From a virus, in the IMG/VR virus record IMGVR_UViG_3300030002_000007, positions 1-64,000 of that record: DNA of 64,000 nucleotides. The stretch is one strand, 5' to 3'. Every line of letters begins with the position of its first letter. Positions within the stretch are counted from its first letter, which is position 1. A model generated the notes under the pieces. That model saw only the letters and a list, made by a program, of their open reading frames with translations. It did not search any database and was not told the DNA's origin. Positions 15,891 through 23,752 of the stretch are shown piece by piece. The position numbers and the translations under genes were made by a program.

Positions 15891-16721
15891 TTATGCGAGA
15901 TTTACAAAGAGGTGTGTCTGGAGTGACAGCTTCAAGCCATCGTGCTGCAGCACGTACTGCGCTGCGTATTCGTAATTCTTCTTCGTCGCTTCATGATCGA
16001 CGAGCGTCGCATCCCACACGCTGGCCACTTCGCCTTCAGGCGCTCGGAGGTAACGGGCCATCGGCGATACGTAGACCGGGATCATAGAATTCGCCATGAG
16101 GTCGAATGCCCAATCCGGAAGCTCGTGATGTGGGCTGTCCTCGTCGGCGTCGATCACGAACTTCAGGAAGCCATTCATCTCGATCATGTTGAGTACGTCG
16201 AAAGGAATCTTCATGCACTCTTTGGTCTTGTAGTTGGCTTTGGGTGACACGCCGAAGCACACCTTGCCGAATATCTCTTCGGGCAACTGGCGAAGCTGTT
16301 GCGAGAACTGAGGATTGGTACCGTTGCTCTCGAACTGGAAGATCTCGAACGAGGGGCCGACATGCTCTAGGCGCACTAACACATCGAGGATCAGAGGCTG
16401 GAGAGTTGGCTCCCCGCCAGTGATAACGAGGATCACACTCTTGCGATTACCGCGCAAGGTAGTCAACAGGTTTGCAAGCTCTGAGGGTGTGATCTTGGTG
16501 GCGTTCTCCATCTTGAAGTTCGTATCGCAGAACTGACAGAAGTTTGTCTTGTCACCGAAGTTGCACCCAGCCAAACGAACGAACACCGCAGGGTGTCCCG
16601 CGTACGGGCCTTCGCCTTGGATCGTTAACCATGCACCACTAACGTAAAGGTGTGTGGCGTCTTTGAACTCATTTCGAGTCACTGAGCGATCAGTGTTGTG
16701 GGTGACGATAGGTATTACCAT
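15891..16721 (-). CDS. queE: 7-carboxy-7-deazaguanine synthase (radical SAM)
   Basis: 276 aa from the ATG at 16721 (GAGGCAACATT upstream). QueE rearranges 6-carboxytetrahydropterin to 7-carboxy-7-deazaguanine. Seen: TIQGEGPYAGHPAVFVRLAG, the cluster-binding cysteines Cys53, Cys62 and Cys65 in the spacing C-x8-C-x2-C rather than the classic C-x3-C-x2-C, FCDTNF, and the SAM-binding TGGEP. Widened first spacings are known in some QueE subtypes, but this exact spacing is worth noting. A truncated second copy of the gene's 5' end lies directly upstream. Confidence 0.9.
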   Translation of the reverse strand: MVIPIVTHNTDRSVTRNEFKDATHLYVSGAWLTIQGEGPYAGHPAVFVRLAGCNFGDKTNFCQFCDTNFKMENATKITPSELANLLTTLRGNRKSVILVITGGEPTLQPLILDVLVRLEHVGPSFEIFQFESNGTNPQFSQQLRQLPEEIFGKVCFGVSPKANYKTKECMKIPFDVLNMIEMNGFLKFVIDADEDSPHHELPDWAFDLMANSMIPVYVSPMARYLRAPEGEVASVWDATLVDHEATKKNYEYAAQYVLQHDGLKLSLQTHLFVNLA

Positions 16722-16858
16722 AATGTTGCCTCTTTCCCTCGTAAGAAATCGGACTCCCATATTGTCAGGAAGGTCGAAGAAACAAACAAATGCTTCTCGT
16801 CCTTGAAGTCCTGACGCAGAGCCACGTGGTCTGCATTATGAATCTTGATCGGTTGCAT
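16715..16858 (-). pseudogene. Truncated duplicate of the queE 5' end
   Basis: A 47-codon frame whose product parallels the QueE N-terminus: it reads 'PIKIHNADHVALRQDFKDEK' then HLFVSSTFLTIW where QueE reads 'PIVTHNTDRSVTRNEFKDAT' then HLYVSGAWLTIQ. The similarity stops where QueE continues with GEGPYAG, and the frame then runs across the queE ribosome binding site to end at 16715. It begins inside the 3' end of the preceding gene. It lacks all catalytic residues. Best explained as a remnant of a tandem duplication or of allele replacement. Translation as a leader peptide is possible. Confidence 0.7.
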
Positions 16859-17318
16859 AGACTGACGCCTTTCCATTTCCGTACACCCGATCGTGAACCT
16901 CTTGAGGCGTGAGGGCCAAGTACCGAGTGAACCGCTTGTTTTCAATAGTTGACACATCACCAGTTCGATAGAAGGCTTCGAGCTGATCACTGTCAGGGAA
17001 TTTGTACGACGGGCCATACACCTTGATCTTGTTGGGTGCGACCTTGCGAGGGAACGTTGTCTTCACAAGCATGCCCGAGGGCTGAACGGCGTACCCAAGC
17101 ATTGGAATCCCTGCTGACTGGAGGAACGCCAAGTTCGCAATCACCAAAACGTTCTTGTGACCCTTCCTATTTACAGGATTGGATAACGATGTGACCCCGA
17201 AAACAAGGAGTGCATCAATCACTTTTGCGTACGCATCGACGGTGGGATTGAAGAACGGAATACCGTAGATGTTCTCATGCTCTACTGAAAAGTATTTCTT
17301 GACTGGCGTCTTCTTCAC
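16836..17318 (-). CDS. Hypothetical protein in the 7-deazaguanine cluster
   Basis: 160 aa, not recognised. Mixed alpha/beta, with segments VIDALLVFGVTSLSN, NVLVIANLAFLQSAGIPMLG and KVYGPSYKFPDSDQLEAFY. Starts with GTG at 17318 overlapping the dpdA TGA (GTGA), so translation is coupled to dpdA. The coupling suggests a role with DpdA, for example as partner or in a later step on the modified base. This is inference from position only. Confidence 0.6.
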   Translation of the reverse strand: MKKTPVKKYFSVEHENIYGIPFFNPTVDAYAKVIDALLVFGVTSLSNPVNRKGHKNVLVIANLAFLQSAGIPMLGYAVQPSGMLVKTTFPRKVAPNKIKVYGPSYKFPDSDQLEAFYRTGDVSTIENKRFTRYLALTPQEVHDRVYGNGKASVYATDQDS

Positions 17319-18745
17319 TTCGCTCCCTTTGCCTTTCCTGCAATGCCATGAAACTCTTCGTAGCGTTCGATGGCTTTGGTTGTTATTGCGCCTGCCTTCA
17401 AATGGCGATCTGCGACCGTGGCAACTTTGAACAGGCCACTTGGAGCAGACGACTTGCGAAGGAAGCCTTCCAGCACTTCACGATGCTTTGCCCATGCGGG
17501 GTGGAAGCCATTACCCATGTCCATCGTGAAACGATACAGCGCCCGGCACATGTCGGTCAGTCCGGAGGGCGCGGTGATGTTCAAGAGTTCAGACATCTTG
17601 ATCTGACCCTTCAGCATCGCCACCGTAGCTTCGTTTACCACAGCATACATCTGGAACATGGTGTGCATACCGTGCAACGCATTCCCCATCGCCGCCAGCT
17701 TGAAGGCTAACGGGTTCCCGGCTACGTAGCAGATCGGGCAATTGCAAGGCAGCGCAAAGCTGAACGTCTGATTCGGAATTGCAAAGTTCGCGATCTTCGA
17801 TTCCATCGTGTGCCGGATACCCAAGCTGCTGTGCGAGATCGCAGCCTGTGCATACGTTGACGAATCCGAACTGATGAATGGCGCCATACCAAGTGCAGTA
17901 AGGATGATGTAGATCGAGATCATGAATGGGTTGGTGGTTCCCAAGACGTGATACCTTTCGTACTCACCCTTCGTCAAATCTAGGACTGCCGACAAATTCA
18001 CAACTGCCATGAGCTGTGAAGTGAATGCGGTGTCGTAGTTGGCCTGACCGATACCGCCCAACGCTAACCCTACCCCGGCCTTGTGCTTCATGATGTACTC
18101 GGTGAACCTCAACCGATTCGCCAACGTGAGGCCGTGACTCACATCATAGATCGCGGCTTCACTGTTCAGGCTCTTCAGATGACCAGCAATGTACTTGTCG
18201 TTCAAAGCTGTCACTCGGGCCATCCTCATAAACCACTCCGTGTCTTGCAAGTGGCGAGAAAGCGGAATGTCCAAGCCGATGCCGTAGTCAACGTGGCGGT
18301 GATAATGATTGACCAGCTTGTCGGGTTCAATGAACGTCTCAACGCCCTTCGACAACTGGAAGCCACCTGAGTCAGAAAAGATCTTCACCAAGCCGTTACG
18401 CTTGTGGTACGCATCCGGATGCTCGGGCAGCACCATCATGTGGTTGTATCCGATCGACTTCAGCATCTCCGGGTTACTTAACGGAGACAAAGGGAAGCAC
18501 ACATCGAACGCTTCGGACGCAATGCCTGCTGACGAAACGGAACCCATGCCGTAATACACAGTGCGATCGGGTAGGTACATCGTATCCAACCCGAGCTTGC
18601 GCTCTACGGTGTAGGGAGGCTTTTTTGGCTTACCAAACTTCGCCGCGAAGTAACTGTTCCGCGAGATCGAACAGACTGAGGCCGGCATGATCTCGACCTT
18701 AGCTGTACGACGGATTTCAACCGATGGCTTCTTTTGGGTATTCAT
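17315..18745 (-). CDS. dpdA: DpdA-like DNA 7-deazaguanine transglycosylase
   Basis: 476 aa from the ATG at 18745. Related to tRNA-guanine transglycosylase. DpdA proteins exchange guanine in DNA for a 7-deazaguanine base. Seen: SDSGGFQLS (residues about 124-132, with Asp125), a second acidic strand SSDSSTY (Asp294, candidate nucleophile), GLALGG with HVLGT, and the zinc site CNCPIC (Cys334, Cys336, Cys339) with His358 or His361 nearby. The companion queC, queD, queE and folE supply preQ0. Target sequence preference cannot be read from the sequence. Confidence 0.87.
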   Translation of the reverse strand: MNTQKKPSVEIRRTAKVEIMPASVCSISRNSYFAAKFGKPKKPPYTVERKLGLDTMYLPDRTVYYGMGSVSSAGIASEAFDVCFPLSPLSNPEMLKSIGYNHMMVLPEHPDAYHKRNGLVKIFSDSGGFQLSKGVETFIEPDKLVNHYHRHVDYGIGLDIPLSRHLQDTEWFMRMARVTALNDKYIAGHLKSLNSEAAIYDVSHGLTLANRLRFTEYIMKHKAGVGLALGGIGQANYDTAFTSQLMAVVNLSAVLDLTKGEYERYHVLGTTNPFMISIYIILTALGMAPFISSDSSTYAQAAISHSSLGIRHTMESKIANFAIPNQTFSFALPCNCPICYVAGNPLAFKLAAMGNALHGMHTMFQMYAVVNEATVAMLKGQIKMSELLNITAPSGLTDMCRALYRFTMDMGNGFHPAWAKHREVLEGFLRKSSAPSGLFKVATVADRHLKAGAITTKAIERYEEFHGIAGKAKGAK

Positions 18746-19472
18746 AATCAATCATCTCGAGGGCCGGAAGGATTTCCTGTTTTCTGTGATCGTCGTAGTA
18801 CGTGCCATAGAGCATCTCGTAAATGATGCGCTGGTTCTCTTCGACGTTCAAGGGATAGATGTTGTACTTCTCAGTCAGTCCCAACTGCGTGAAAATTCCC
18901 CAACGCCTGAAACAGACGACACACGCCCCACATTTGCCAGCCTCGCCAGAAAGACACGAAGAGGAATCAATGATCTCCTGAGCAGGGAGGCCGGCATCCA
19001 ACGCCCACTTGGTAGCTGTGAACTTGTTGAAGCCCGCATCAGCAAGAGGAAAGCGCACTTGGATCTTCGTCTTGAACGGAGACAGTACATAATTCAAGGT
19101 GCGATTTGCATGCTCGAGGAACTCGTAGTTCTTGTCGGTGCCATGCGCGACTGTCTCACCGAGAAGGGCACCCATCCAGATTTCGTCAGGCAGGTCAGCG
19201 CAAGCAACCAGAGTAGCAAGCACCAAGTTGCGACCGGGGATGTAAATGTTACCCGACGTGCTGCCTTCCTTCGCTGCGGCAGCCTTGCCACCGAGCCAAT
19301 CGAGCTTGCGACGAATCACGTAGTCGGGGAGGGCGGCCATTTCCTTCTCAAGGTACTCTTGGCCTATATCGTAGAACACGCAAACAACTTCGGCTTCAGG
19401 GAAATAGAACTCGGCGTACTTCTTCATAATGAGCGAATCAAGTCCGCCAGAAAACAGGATGACGATTTTCAT
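18717..19472 (-). CDS. queC: 7-cyano-7-deazaguanine synthase
   Basis: 251 aa. ATP-dependent conversion of 7-carboxy-7-deazaguanine plus ammonia to preQ0. PP-loop SGGLDS at residues 8-13 and the zinc motif with Cys173, Cys181, Cys184 and Cys187 (CLSGEAGKCGACVVC) are complete. NIYIPGRN matches the conserved substrate-binding loop. AAGGA lies 6 nt before the ATG. It overlaps the dpdA start by 29 bp, so the two are coupled. Confidence 0.92.
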   Translation of the reverse strand: MKIVILFSGGLDSLIMKKYAEFYFPEAEVVCVFYDIGQEYLEKEMAALPDYVIRRKLDWLGGKAAAAKEGSTSGNIYIPGRNLVLATLVACADLPDEIWMGALLGETVAHGTDKNYEFLEHANRTLNYVLSPFKTKIQVRFPLADAGFNKFTATKWALDAGLPAQEIIDSSSCLSGEAGKCGACVVCFRRWGIFTQLGLTEKYNIYPLNVEENQRIIYEMLYGTYYDDHRKQEILPALEMIDYEYPKEAIG

Positions 19473-19474
19473 GA

Positions 19475-19714
19475 CTAGTCCTTCTTCATGAGATCAACGA
19501 TGGGGAGGTCAACCATAGCACGGACGACTCGGACTTCAGCACCTTCGGACACTTCAACGATCCGGGCAACAACGCCGGAACGAGTCGTGATAACAGCGCC
19601 GTCAGGGCTCGCTACTGCTTCCTGAAACATCGCAGTCAGCCGACTCAGATCCTCTGCCGAGGGGTTCCAGTCAGGCCCACCCGCTTCGATATGCAAAATT
19701 TGACGTAAGCTCAT
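19475..19714 (-). CDS. Hypothetical protein, 79 aa
   Basis: Start chosen at the ATG at 19714 because AAGGAG precedes it by 7 nt. Short protein with a helical N-terminal half (SAEDLSRLTAMFQEAVA) and a small beta part (AVITTRSGVVARIVEV, EVRVVRAMV). Lies 2 bp upstream of queC in the same operon. Function unknown. Confidence 0.55.
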   Translation of the reverse strand: MSLRQILHIEAGGPDWNPSAEDLSRLTAMFQEAVASPDGAVITTRSGVVARIVEVSEGAEVRVVRAMVDLPIVDLMKKD

Positions 19715-19718
19715 TGCT

Positions 19719-20225
19719 CTACTCCTTCTGTGAATTGGTTGAAGTACCGTCGCGGAACAATCCGTGGTCACCTTCGACCACTCGATCCATTTCTTCGTAA
19801 GGGAACACTACCCAGTTGGGAGTGATCAACGCAGTCGACTGTGCAATGTGCGCGAAGTCTCCACCGTCGTACCGAGAGTCGATCACCGCTGGATAGATTT
19901 CGTAATTGAGAGTATCCGGTGCCCACTTCATGTGCGCGTGAATGCACTGAACGGTTCTGCCTGTAGCTATCACGTCTTCGAGATAGACGTAAGTAGCATC
20001 GCGCTCCACAGGCTCCGCGTAGTTCCGCGAGGGATGTAACGACTGACCCGACGCCGGGTAGTAAGTGCCAACAGGCATTGCCAACTTGTAGCCAACCAGC
20101 TGGGCCAAGGTCATGCCGCCGCGTACCACAGCAAACAAGTAGGGGTTGGTGATCCGCGCCTTGATGTCTTCTGCAATGGCATAGGCAATCTTCTGCAGCT
20201 CAGCATACGTCATCTGGTGTTTCAT
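19719..20225 (-). CDS. Phosphoribosyltransferase-family protein
   Basis: 168 aa. The PRPP-binding signature VYLEDVIATGRT (residues 80-91) and the upstream loop AVVRGGMTLAQLVG mark a type I phosphoribosyltransferase of the hypoxanthine/xanthine type. Such enzymes join a nucleobase to PRPP or run the reverse reaction. Start at 20225 with AGGAG before it. In a 7-deazaguanine cluster it could salvage the displaced guanine or act on a deazapurine base. That is inference, and an ordinary purine-salvage role is the simpler alternative. Confidence 0.78.
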   Translation of the reverse strand: MKHQMTYAELQKIAYAIAEDIKARITNPYLFAVVRGGMTLAQLVGYKLAMPVGTYYPASGQSLHPSRNYAEPVERDATYVYLEDVIATGRTVQCIHAHMKWAPDTLNYEIYPAVIDSRYDGGDFAHIAQSTALITPNWVVFPYEEMDRVVEGDHGLFRDGTSTNSQKE

Positions 20226-20227
20226 GT

Positions 20228-21394
20228 TTACTCCTTTACTGGTGAGGGCCAAGGTTTACGATTTCTGAATTTCTGATCTTCGAGTGCCCAATCGATACCA
20301 ATGTGATCTTGGGCGAATGGGTGCCACGCTCTCCGACCTGTCCACGAGGTATCTGGATCACTCCAGAACTCATTCAACGGACTCAAGCCAAGAGGGAGTA
20401 GGAAGAACGCTGTGGCATACAAGCTGCCGGTGCTGATGTAAGAATCTGCGAGGGCTTCATCCACGGACACTAGTCCCGGTGTCAAGAAGCCTTCTGAGAA
20501 CATGTGAGGCAGCATCAACTTCAGCGAGGCAGTCAGCGCACATCGAACTGCTGCGGGCCTTATGCCTGTATTTACAATGTCACCATGGAGGGCGCCGTAG
20601 GCAAGTGCGTAGAAGGCACCGAGCCGATAAACGATTGAACGTCCGATTGCCGGGAAGCTTCCCGTCTCTGAGAACTGGCGCTCTTGGATTTCGAGGAAGC
20701 GCAAATAGCGAGCAACAAACACATCCCCCGTAGCTAAGGCGAAGGCACCCGGTATGGCTTTCATCAAATCTTGGATCGCCGGATGTACCACGATACTGTT
20801 GTAGTAGTTGGAGCTGTACAGTGGGCCATCACCATAGATACCATCTCCAACATAGAAGCCATTGAAGGTGTGGATGGCTCGACGCACTGCACTCGAATAT
20901 TGACTGGCGTACGTAATGTCCGTCTCTTGCACGTACAGGAATGCGGTGACCAATGCCTTCTGCAGAATCCAGTTGTTGTCGTAGACGGGCATCATGTTGA
21001 CAGACTGCAGCCAATGAACGAACGAGTGCCGTCCGTAAGAGTCCATCGCCTTCCAAAGCTTGGGACTCCGAGTGAACGCCTGACACAAGTATCCAGCCTC
21101 AATCACGCTCTGCTGCTCCAGCGCAGGTCCTCCGCTGTTGAACAGCGCGCGGAGGCATTCAACAGCCGAGTCATAGAGCTGATGACGCCTACGCAATTCG
21201 GTCTCAGTACACACTGGCATCGACAAGTCCGCTTGGAACCAAGGAGCAAGACCGCAGGTGGTTCTCGCAATAGCCTCGAGCTCAGAGCTTACAGGATTGC
21301 CAGTATGCAGCTCCGGCATCTTCGCACCAGAGTAGACTGGGGTTGCCAGCTGGACAGCAAAATTCACCCACAGCTTACGTGCTTCATTTCGCAT
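20228..21394 (-). CDS. DUF2264-family protein
   Basis: 388 aa from the ATG at 21394. Family signatures recognised by eye: YGDGPLYSSNYYNSIVVHP, then FPAIGRSIVYRLGAFYALA, RCALTASLKLMLP and SYISTGSLYATAFFLLPLG, followed by FWSDPDTSWTGRRAW. DUF2264 proteins of bacteria are uncharacterised, with an alpha/alpha-toroid look shared with glycoside hydrolases and lyases. No signal peptide is present, so it should act in the cytoplasm. It overlaps the glycosyltransferase gene by 11 bp, which implies a linked function, perhaps in handling a sugar on the modified base or on a host polymer. The link is inferred. Confidence 0.8.
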   Translation of the reverse strand: MRNEARKLWVNFAVQLATPVYSGAKMPELHTGNPVSSELEAIARTTCGLAPWFQADLSMPVCTETELRRRHQLYDSAVECLRALFNSGGPALEQQSVIEAGYLCQAFTRSPKLWKAMDSYGRHSFVHWLQSVNMMPVYDNNWILQKALVTAFLYVQETDITYASQYSSAVRRAIHTFNGFYVGDGIYGDGPLYSSNYYNSIVVHPAIQDLMKAIPGAFALATGDVFVARYLRFLEIQERQFSETGSFPAIGRSIVYRLGAFYALAYGALHGDIVNTGIRPAAVRCALTASLKLMLPHMFSEGFLTPGLVSVDEALADSYISTGSLYATAFFLLPLGLSPLNEFWSDPDTSWTGRRAWHPFAQDHIGIDWALEDQKFRNRKPWPSPVKE

Positions 21395-22175
21395 AGTGAT
21401 CACCTGTCCATGAACCGCCAATGAACGCATGCTCCATACCCATGTGGATTGCTTCACATCCAGTCACTAGCGTGATCTCGATCTTGTTCTCGTTGAGCAG
21501 CTCTTCAAGGCGAACATCGTAACCGCGAACACCCTTCACTTTGAACTTCTCGAGTATGTCGTCCCATAGCTCTGGAGCCTTCCACAACGCCTTGGGCAAA
21601 CAATAGAGCTGTGTGATCGCCGGGTACTTGTGGTGGTAGGCCACTTGCTCGAAGCGATGGTGCTTTGCCTTGTCCATTTCCATGCCGGGCGTGCGAAGGT
21701 ATGCGAACATCGAAGGAAAGATCTCGGTCGTGTAGTCAGCGTAACCCCGACTATCGTTTGCATCTACCACGCCCAAAGTCGCAACGCGATGAGTCTTAGC
21801 ACGATGGACGCATTGCTTCAGGCGATACCACGCATGTCTAGGAACAAGAAGGTCGTCATCAAGGTTGATGAAGAAGTCAAACTCAATCAGCGGATCGACG
21901 TTGCGCTTAGTGTGGGCAACCGACATATCAGCTGGAACGGCCTTGACGATCAGTGCGTTACCTGTGAACTCAGCGAGCAGCTTAAGGTACGGGAACGGAG
22001 AGCATTCAGGCACTTCCCCGTAATGCTGGATGTTGAAGATAGCACCACTGACTGAAGTCATGACGGCTGCGAGTGTCATCGGCAGCAGGTGGTAACGCGA
22101 CGGGCTTGTTGTTGTGAGGAACAGAAAACCATCTAGTGATGTTTGACTAGAGGTCGTTGCTCTGGGGTGTGACAT
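21384..22175 (-). CDS. Glycosyltransferase-like protein (GT-A type)
   Basis: 263 aa. The N-terminus reads like a GT-A fold (FLFLTTTSPSRYHLLPMTLA), and FFINLDDDLLVP (Asp106-108) provides the metal- and nucleotide-sugar-binding D-x-D. Downstream segments AYLRTPGMEMDK and a final DVRLEELLNENKIEITLV fit the acceptor half. Known GTs in phages glucosylate hydroxymethylcytosine or modify capsid or host surface. Here the neighbours are 7-deazaguanine genes, so transfer to a 7-deazaguanine derivative is an attractive, untested reading. Start at 22175 with GGGAG, overlapping the kinase gene. Confidence 0.75.
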   Translation of the reverse strand: MSHPRATTSSQTSLDGFLFLTTTSPSRYHLLPMTLAAVMTSVSGAIFNIQHYGEVPECSPFPYLKLLAEFTGNALIVKAVPADMSVAHTKRNVDPLIEFDFFINLDDDLLVPRHAWYRLKQCVHRAKTHRVATLGVVDANDSRGYADYTTEIFPSMFAYLRTPGMEMDKAKHHRFEQVAYHHKYPAITQLYCLPKALWKAPELWDDILEKFKVKGVRGYDVRLEELLNENKIEITLVTGCEAIHMGMEHAFIGGSWTGDHYAK

Positions 22176-22630
22176 GAATACTCCCTGACAAATGAAAGGA
22201 CTGACTTGCGTAGTACGATAACAGCACTAGGAATATCCTCTACAGACGAGACCTCTAGGAAGGTCGTTGCTTCGACTGGAGAGGGAGGAACAAACAAGAC
22301 TGCAGTGTCAGGATAAGGGCACGGCTGACCGGTGTTCATGTAGACGAGAATGTCCGGCTGCACTATGTGGCGATACTCGACGCACAGGCAGGCGAAGTCC
22401 AAGATGGCCACCGCATTCAGTGAGCCACAGTTGAGCCTCGCCAGTCTTGCCATGCGTACAGCTTGATGCCAACGACCTGTATCGGAGAAGTCCCAGTCGT
22501 CGTACATCGCGTGGATGTCATCTTCATTCAGCCAAGTGGCATTCACGGTGTCGATCAACGCCGCGTGCAGGGCCTTAGCTAGTAGGGACTTGCCCGAATT
22601 AGGCAGTCCCATAACAAGGACCTTAATCAC
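22133..22630 (-). CDS. P-loop kinase, adenylylsulfate-kinase-like
   Basis: 165 aa from the GTG at 22630, 3 bp after the queD stop with AGGAA upstream. Walker A is GLPNSGKS (residues 8-15), then TWLNEDDIHAMYDDWDFS and RWHQAVRMARLARLN, which parallel the acceptor-binding and helical lid parts of APS kinases (D-G-D-x-x-R region). APS kinase relatives in phages phosphorylate diverse small molecules or modified bases. The substrate is unknown. The C-terminal 20 residues lie over the glycosyltransferase start. Confidence 0.72.
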   Translation of the reverse strand: MIKVLVMGLPNSGKSLLAKALHAALIDTVNATWLNEDDIHAMYDDWDFSDTGRWHQAVRMARLARLNCGSLNAVAILDFACLCVEYRHIVQPDILVYMNTGQPCPYPDTAVLFVPPSPVEATTFLEVSSVEDIPSAVIVLRKSVLSFVREYSCHTPEQRPLVKHH

Positions 22631-22632
22631 GA

Positions 22633-23235
22633 CTATTCCTGAACGTAAAGCGAATGGCTCTTCGGAGTCTCCCACCAGTCTACAGACGCCACGCGACACA
22701 GGCGCTGCATCTTCCACGCGACAATATCGAACATCCACTTACTGAGGTTCTCACTCGTCGGCACGAAGTCGACGATGAAGAAGCTTTCCAGATACTCGCG
22801 CATATGGATCGGAAGCTCCGGAGGAAGCATGATGCGACGACCCACGACCATCTGCGAATACATGCCGCCGCTATTCGGAGAGTTGGCAACGTCCGTGCGT
22901 TCGATCTTCCACGGATACAGAATTGCGTCCGGGTGGCCGGGCATATTGAGCAACGACTGCATGAGAGGATCATTAACGTCGATGATGAAGTGGTGATCGA
23001 TGATCTGGTTCAGGAACGTCTTGAGCCATTCGAGGTGACGGAAATCCGTGACCATGCCATTGCGGAGTTCGATGCCACCGAGCAGCGAAGTGAGCGTAAC
23101 GTCTACCTTGCCTTCGTGGCCGTGCAGATGTCGGCAAGCACACAGAAGATCGCTGGCGAACTCAGAGTCAAGAGTCTGACTCCACACGCGGTGACCATAA
23201 CAGAATTCGACGGCCTTCGTTATAAAGTGGGGCAT
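22633..23235 (-). CDS. queD: 6-carboxytetrahydropterin synthase
   Basis: 200 aa from the ATG at 23235 (AAAGGAA upstream). QueD makes 6-carboxy-5,6,7,8-tetrahydropterin from the FolE product. Zinc and catalytic residues: His15 in FCYGHRV, and CRHLHGHEGK with Cys34, His38 and His40, plus VTDFRHLEWLK and the substrate-related NDHH-type segment IIDHHF. Longer than typical QueD (about 120-150 aa) because of a C-terminal extension containing ESFFIVDFVPTSENLS, which holds the conserved P-T-x-E-N element. Confidence 0.9.
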   Translation of the reverse strand: MPHFITKAVEFCYGHRVWSQTLDSEFASDLLCACRHLHGHEGKVDVTLTSLLGGIELRNGMVTDFRHLEWLKTFLNQIIDHHFIIDVNDPLMQSLLNMPGHPDAILYPWKIERTDVANSPNSGGMYSQMVVGRRIMLPPELPIHMREYLESFFIVDFVPTSENLSKWMFDIVAWKMQRLCRVASVDWWETPKSHSLYVQE

Positions 23236-23237
23236 TG

Positions 23238-23546
23238 CTATTCCTTTCGGGGTGTGATGATTGAAATATCGACCTTGCGGGTATCGGATAGCTTGAAGCT
23301 CATTACTTTGGCACAAGCTACGTTGGAGATCTCGGTAACATCGCCACCGAGCAGTTTGGGGAGGACGGTGATTATGAGCTTCATGTGGTTGCTGTCTTCA
23401 GTCCTAGGCACAGCAACCAGATCAAGATCGTTGTCGCTATAGCCGTTGTTCAACACCCCACCAGCCAAGGCTAGGTAGTAGCCTGCCGCCATGACCTCAG
23501 GTTGCATAACGCGAATTAACCGAAGGGCTTCATCAGTCGTCCACAT
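23238..23546 (-). CDS. Nucleotidyltransferase-fold protein
   Basis: 102 aa from the ATG at 23546, which overlaps the upstream stop (TGATG). AGGVLNN followed by YSDNDLDLVAVP gives the G-G/S...D-x-D pattern of minimal nucleotidyltransferases (Gly29-Gly30, Asp40, Asp42), with a later strand KVDISII that could supply the third carboxylate. Such enzymes transfer NMP to proteins, RNA or small molecules. It lies 2 bp upstream of queD, so it is in the same transcription unit. Substrate unknown. Confidence 0.68.
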   Translation of the reverse strand: MWTTDEALRLIRVMQPEVMAAGYYLALAGGVLNNGYSDNDLDLVAVPRTEDSNHMKLIITVLPKLLGGDVTEISNVACAKVMSFKLSDTRKVDISIITPRKE

Positions 23547-23752
23547 CACAGACCCATCCATTTTGTTACGGCAGAGAATCCCGGAGCCTTTTCCCACAAC
23601 CAGTGTTCAATAGGAAAGCCCAATGTAGTGCCTATCCAGAACGAGGAGTCCATCAACACTGATTTACAGGAATGGTAACAGGAAACCAGAAGCCCAGTGC
23701 GGTCATAGTGATAGTGGCGCTTGCCGGCCTCAGTCTTTGGAAACTTTATCAT
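23546..23752 (-). CDS. Hypothetical protein, 68 aa
   Basis: Small aromatic-rich protein (HYHYDRTG, SSFWIGTTLGF, IEHWLWEK). GAGG precedes the ATG at 23752. Overlaps the metalloprotease gene by 23 bp and the nucleotidyltransferase gene by one base. Function unknown. Confidence 0.5.
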   Translation of the reverse strand: MIKFPKTEAGKRHYHYDRTGLLVSCYHSCKSVLMDSSFWIGTTLGFPIEHWLWEKAPGFSAVTKWMGL

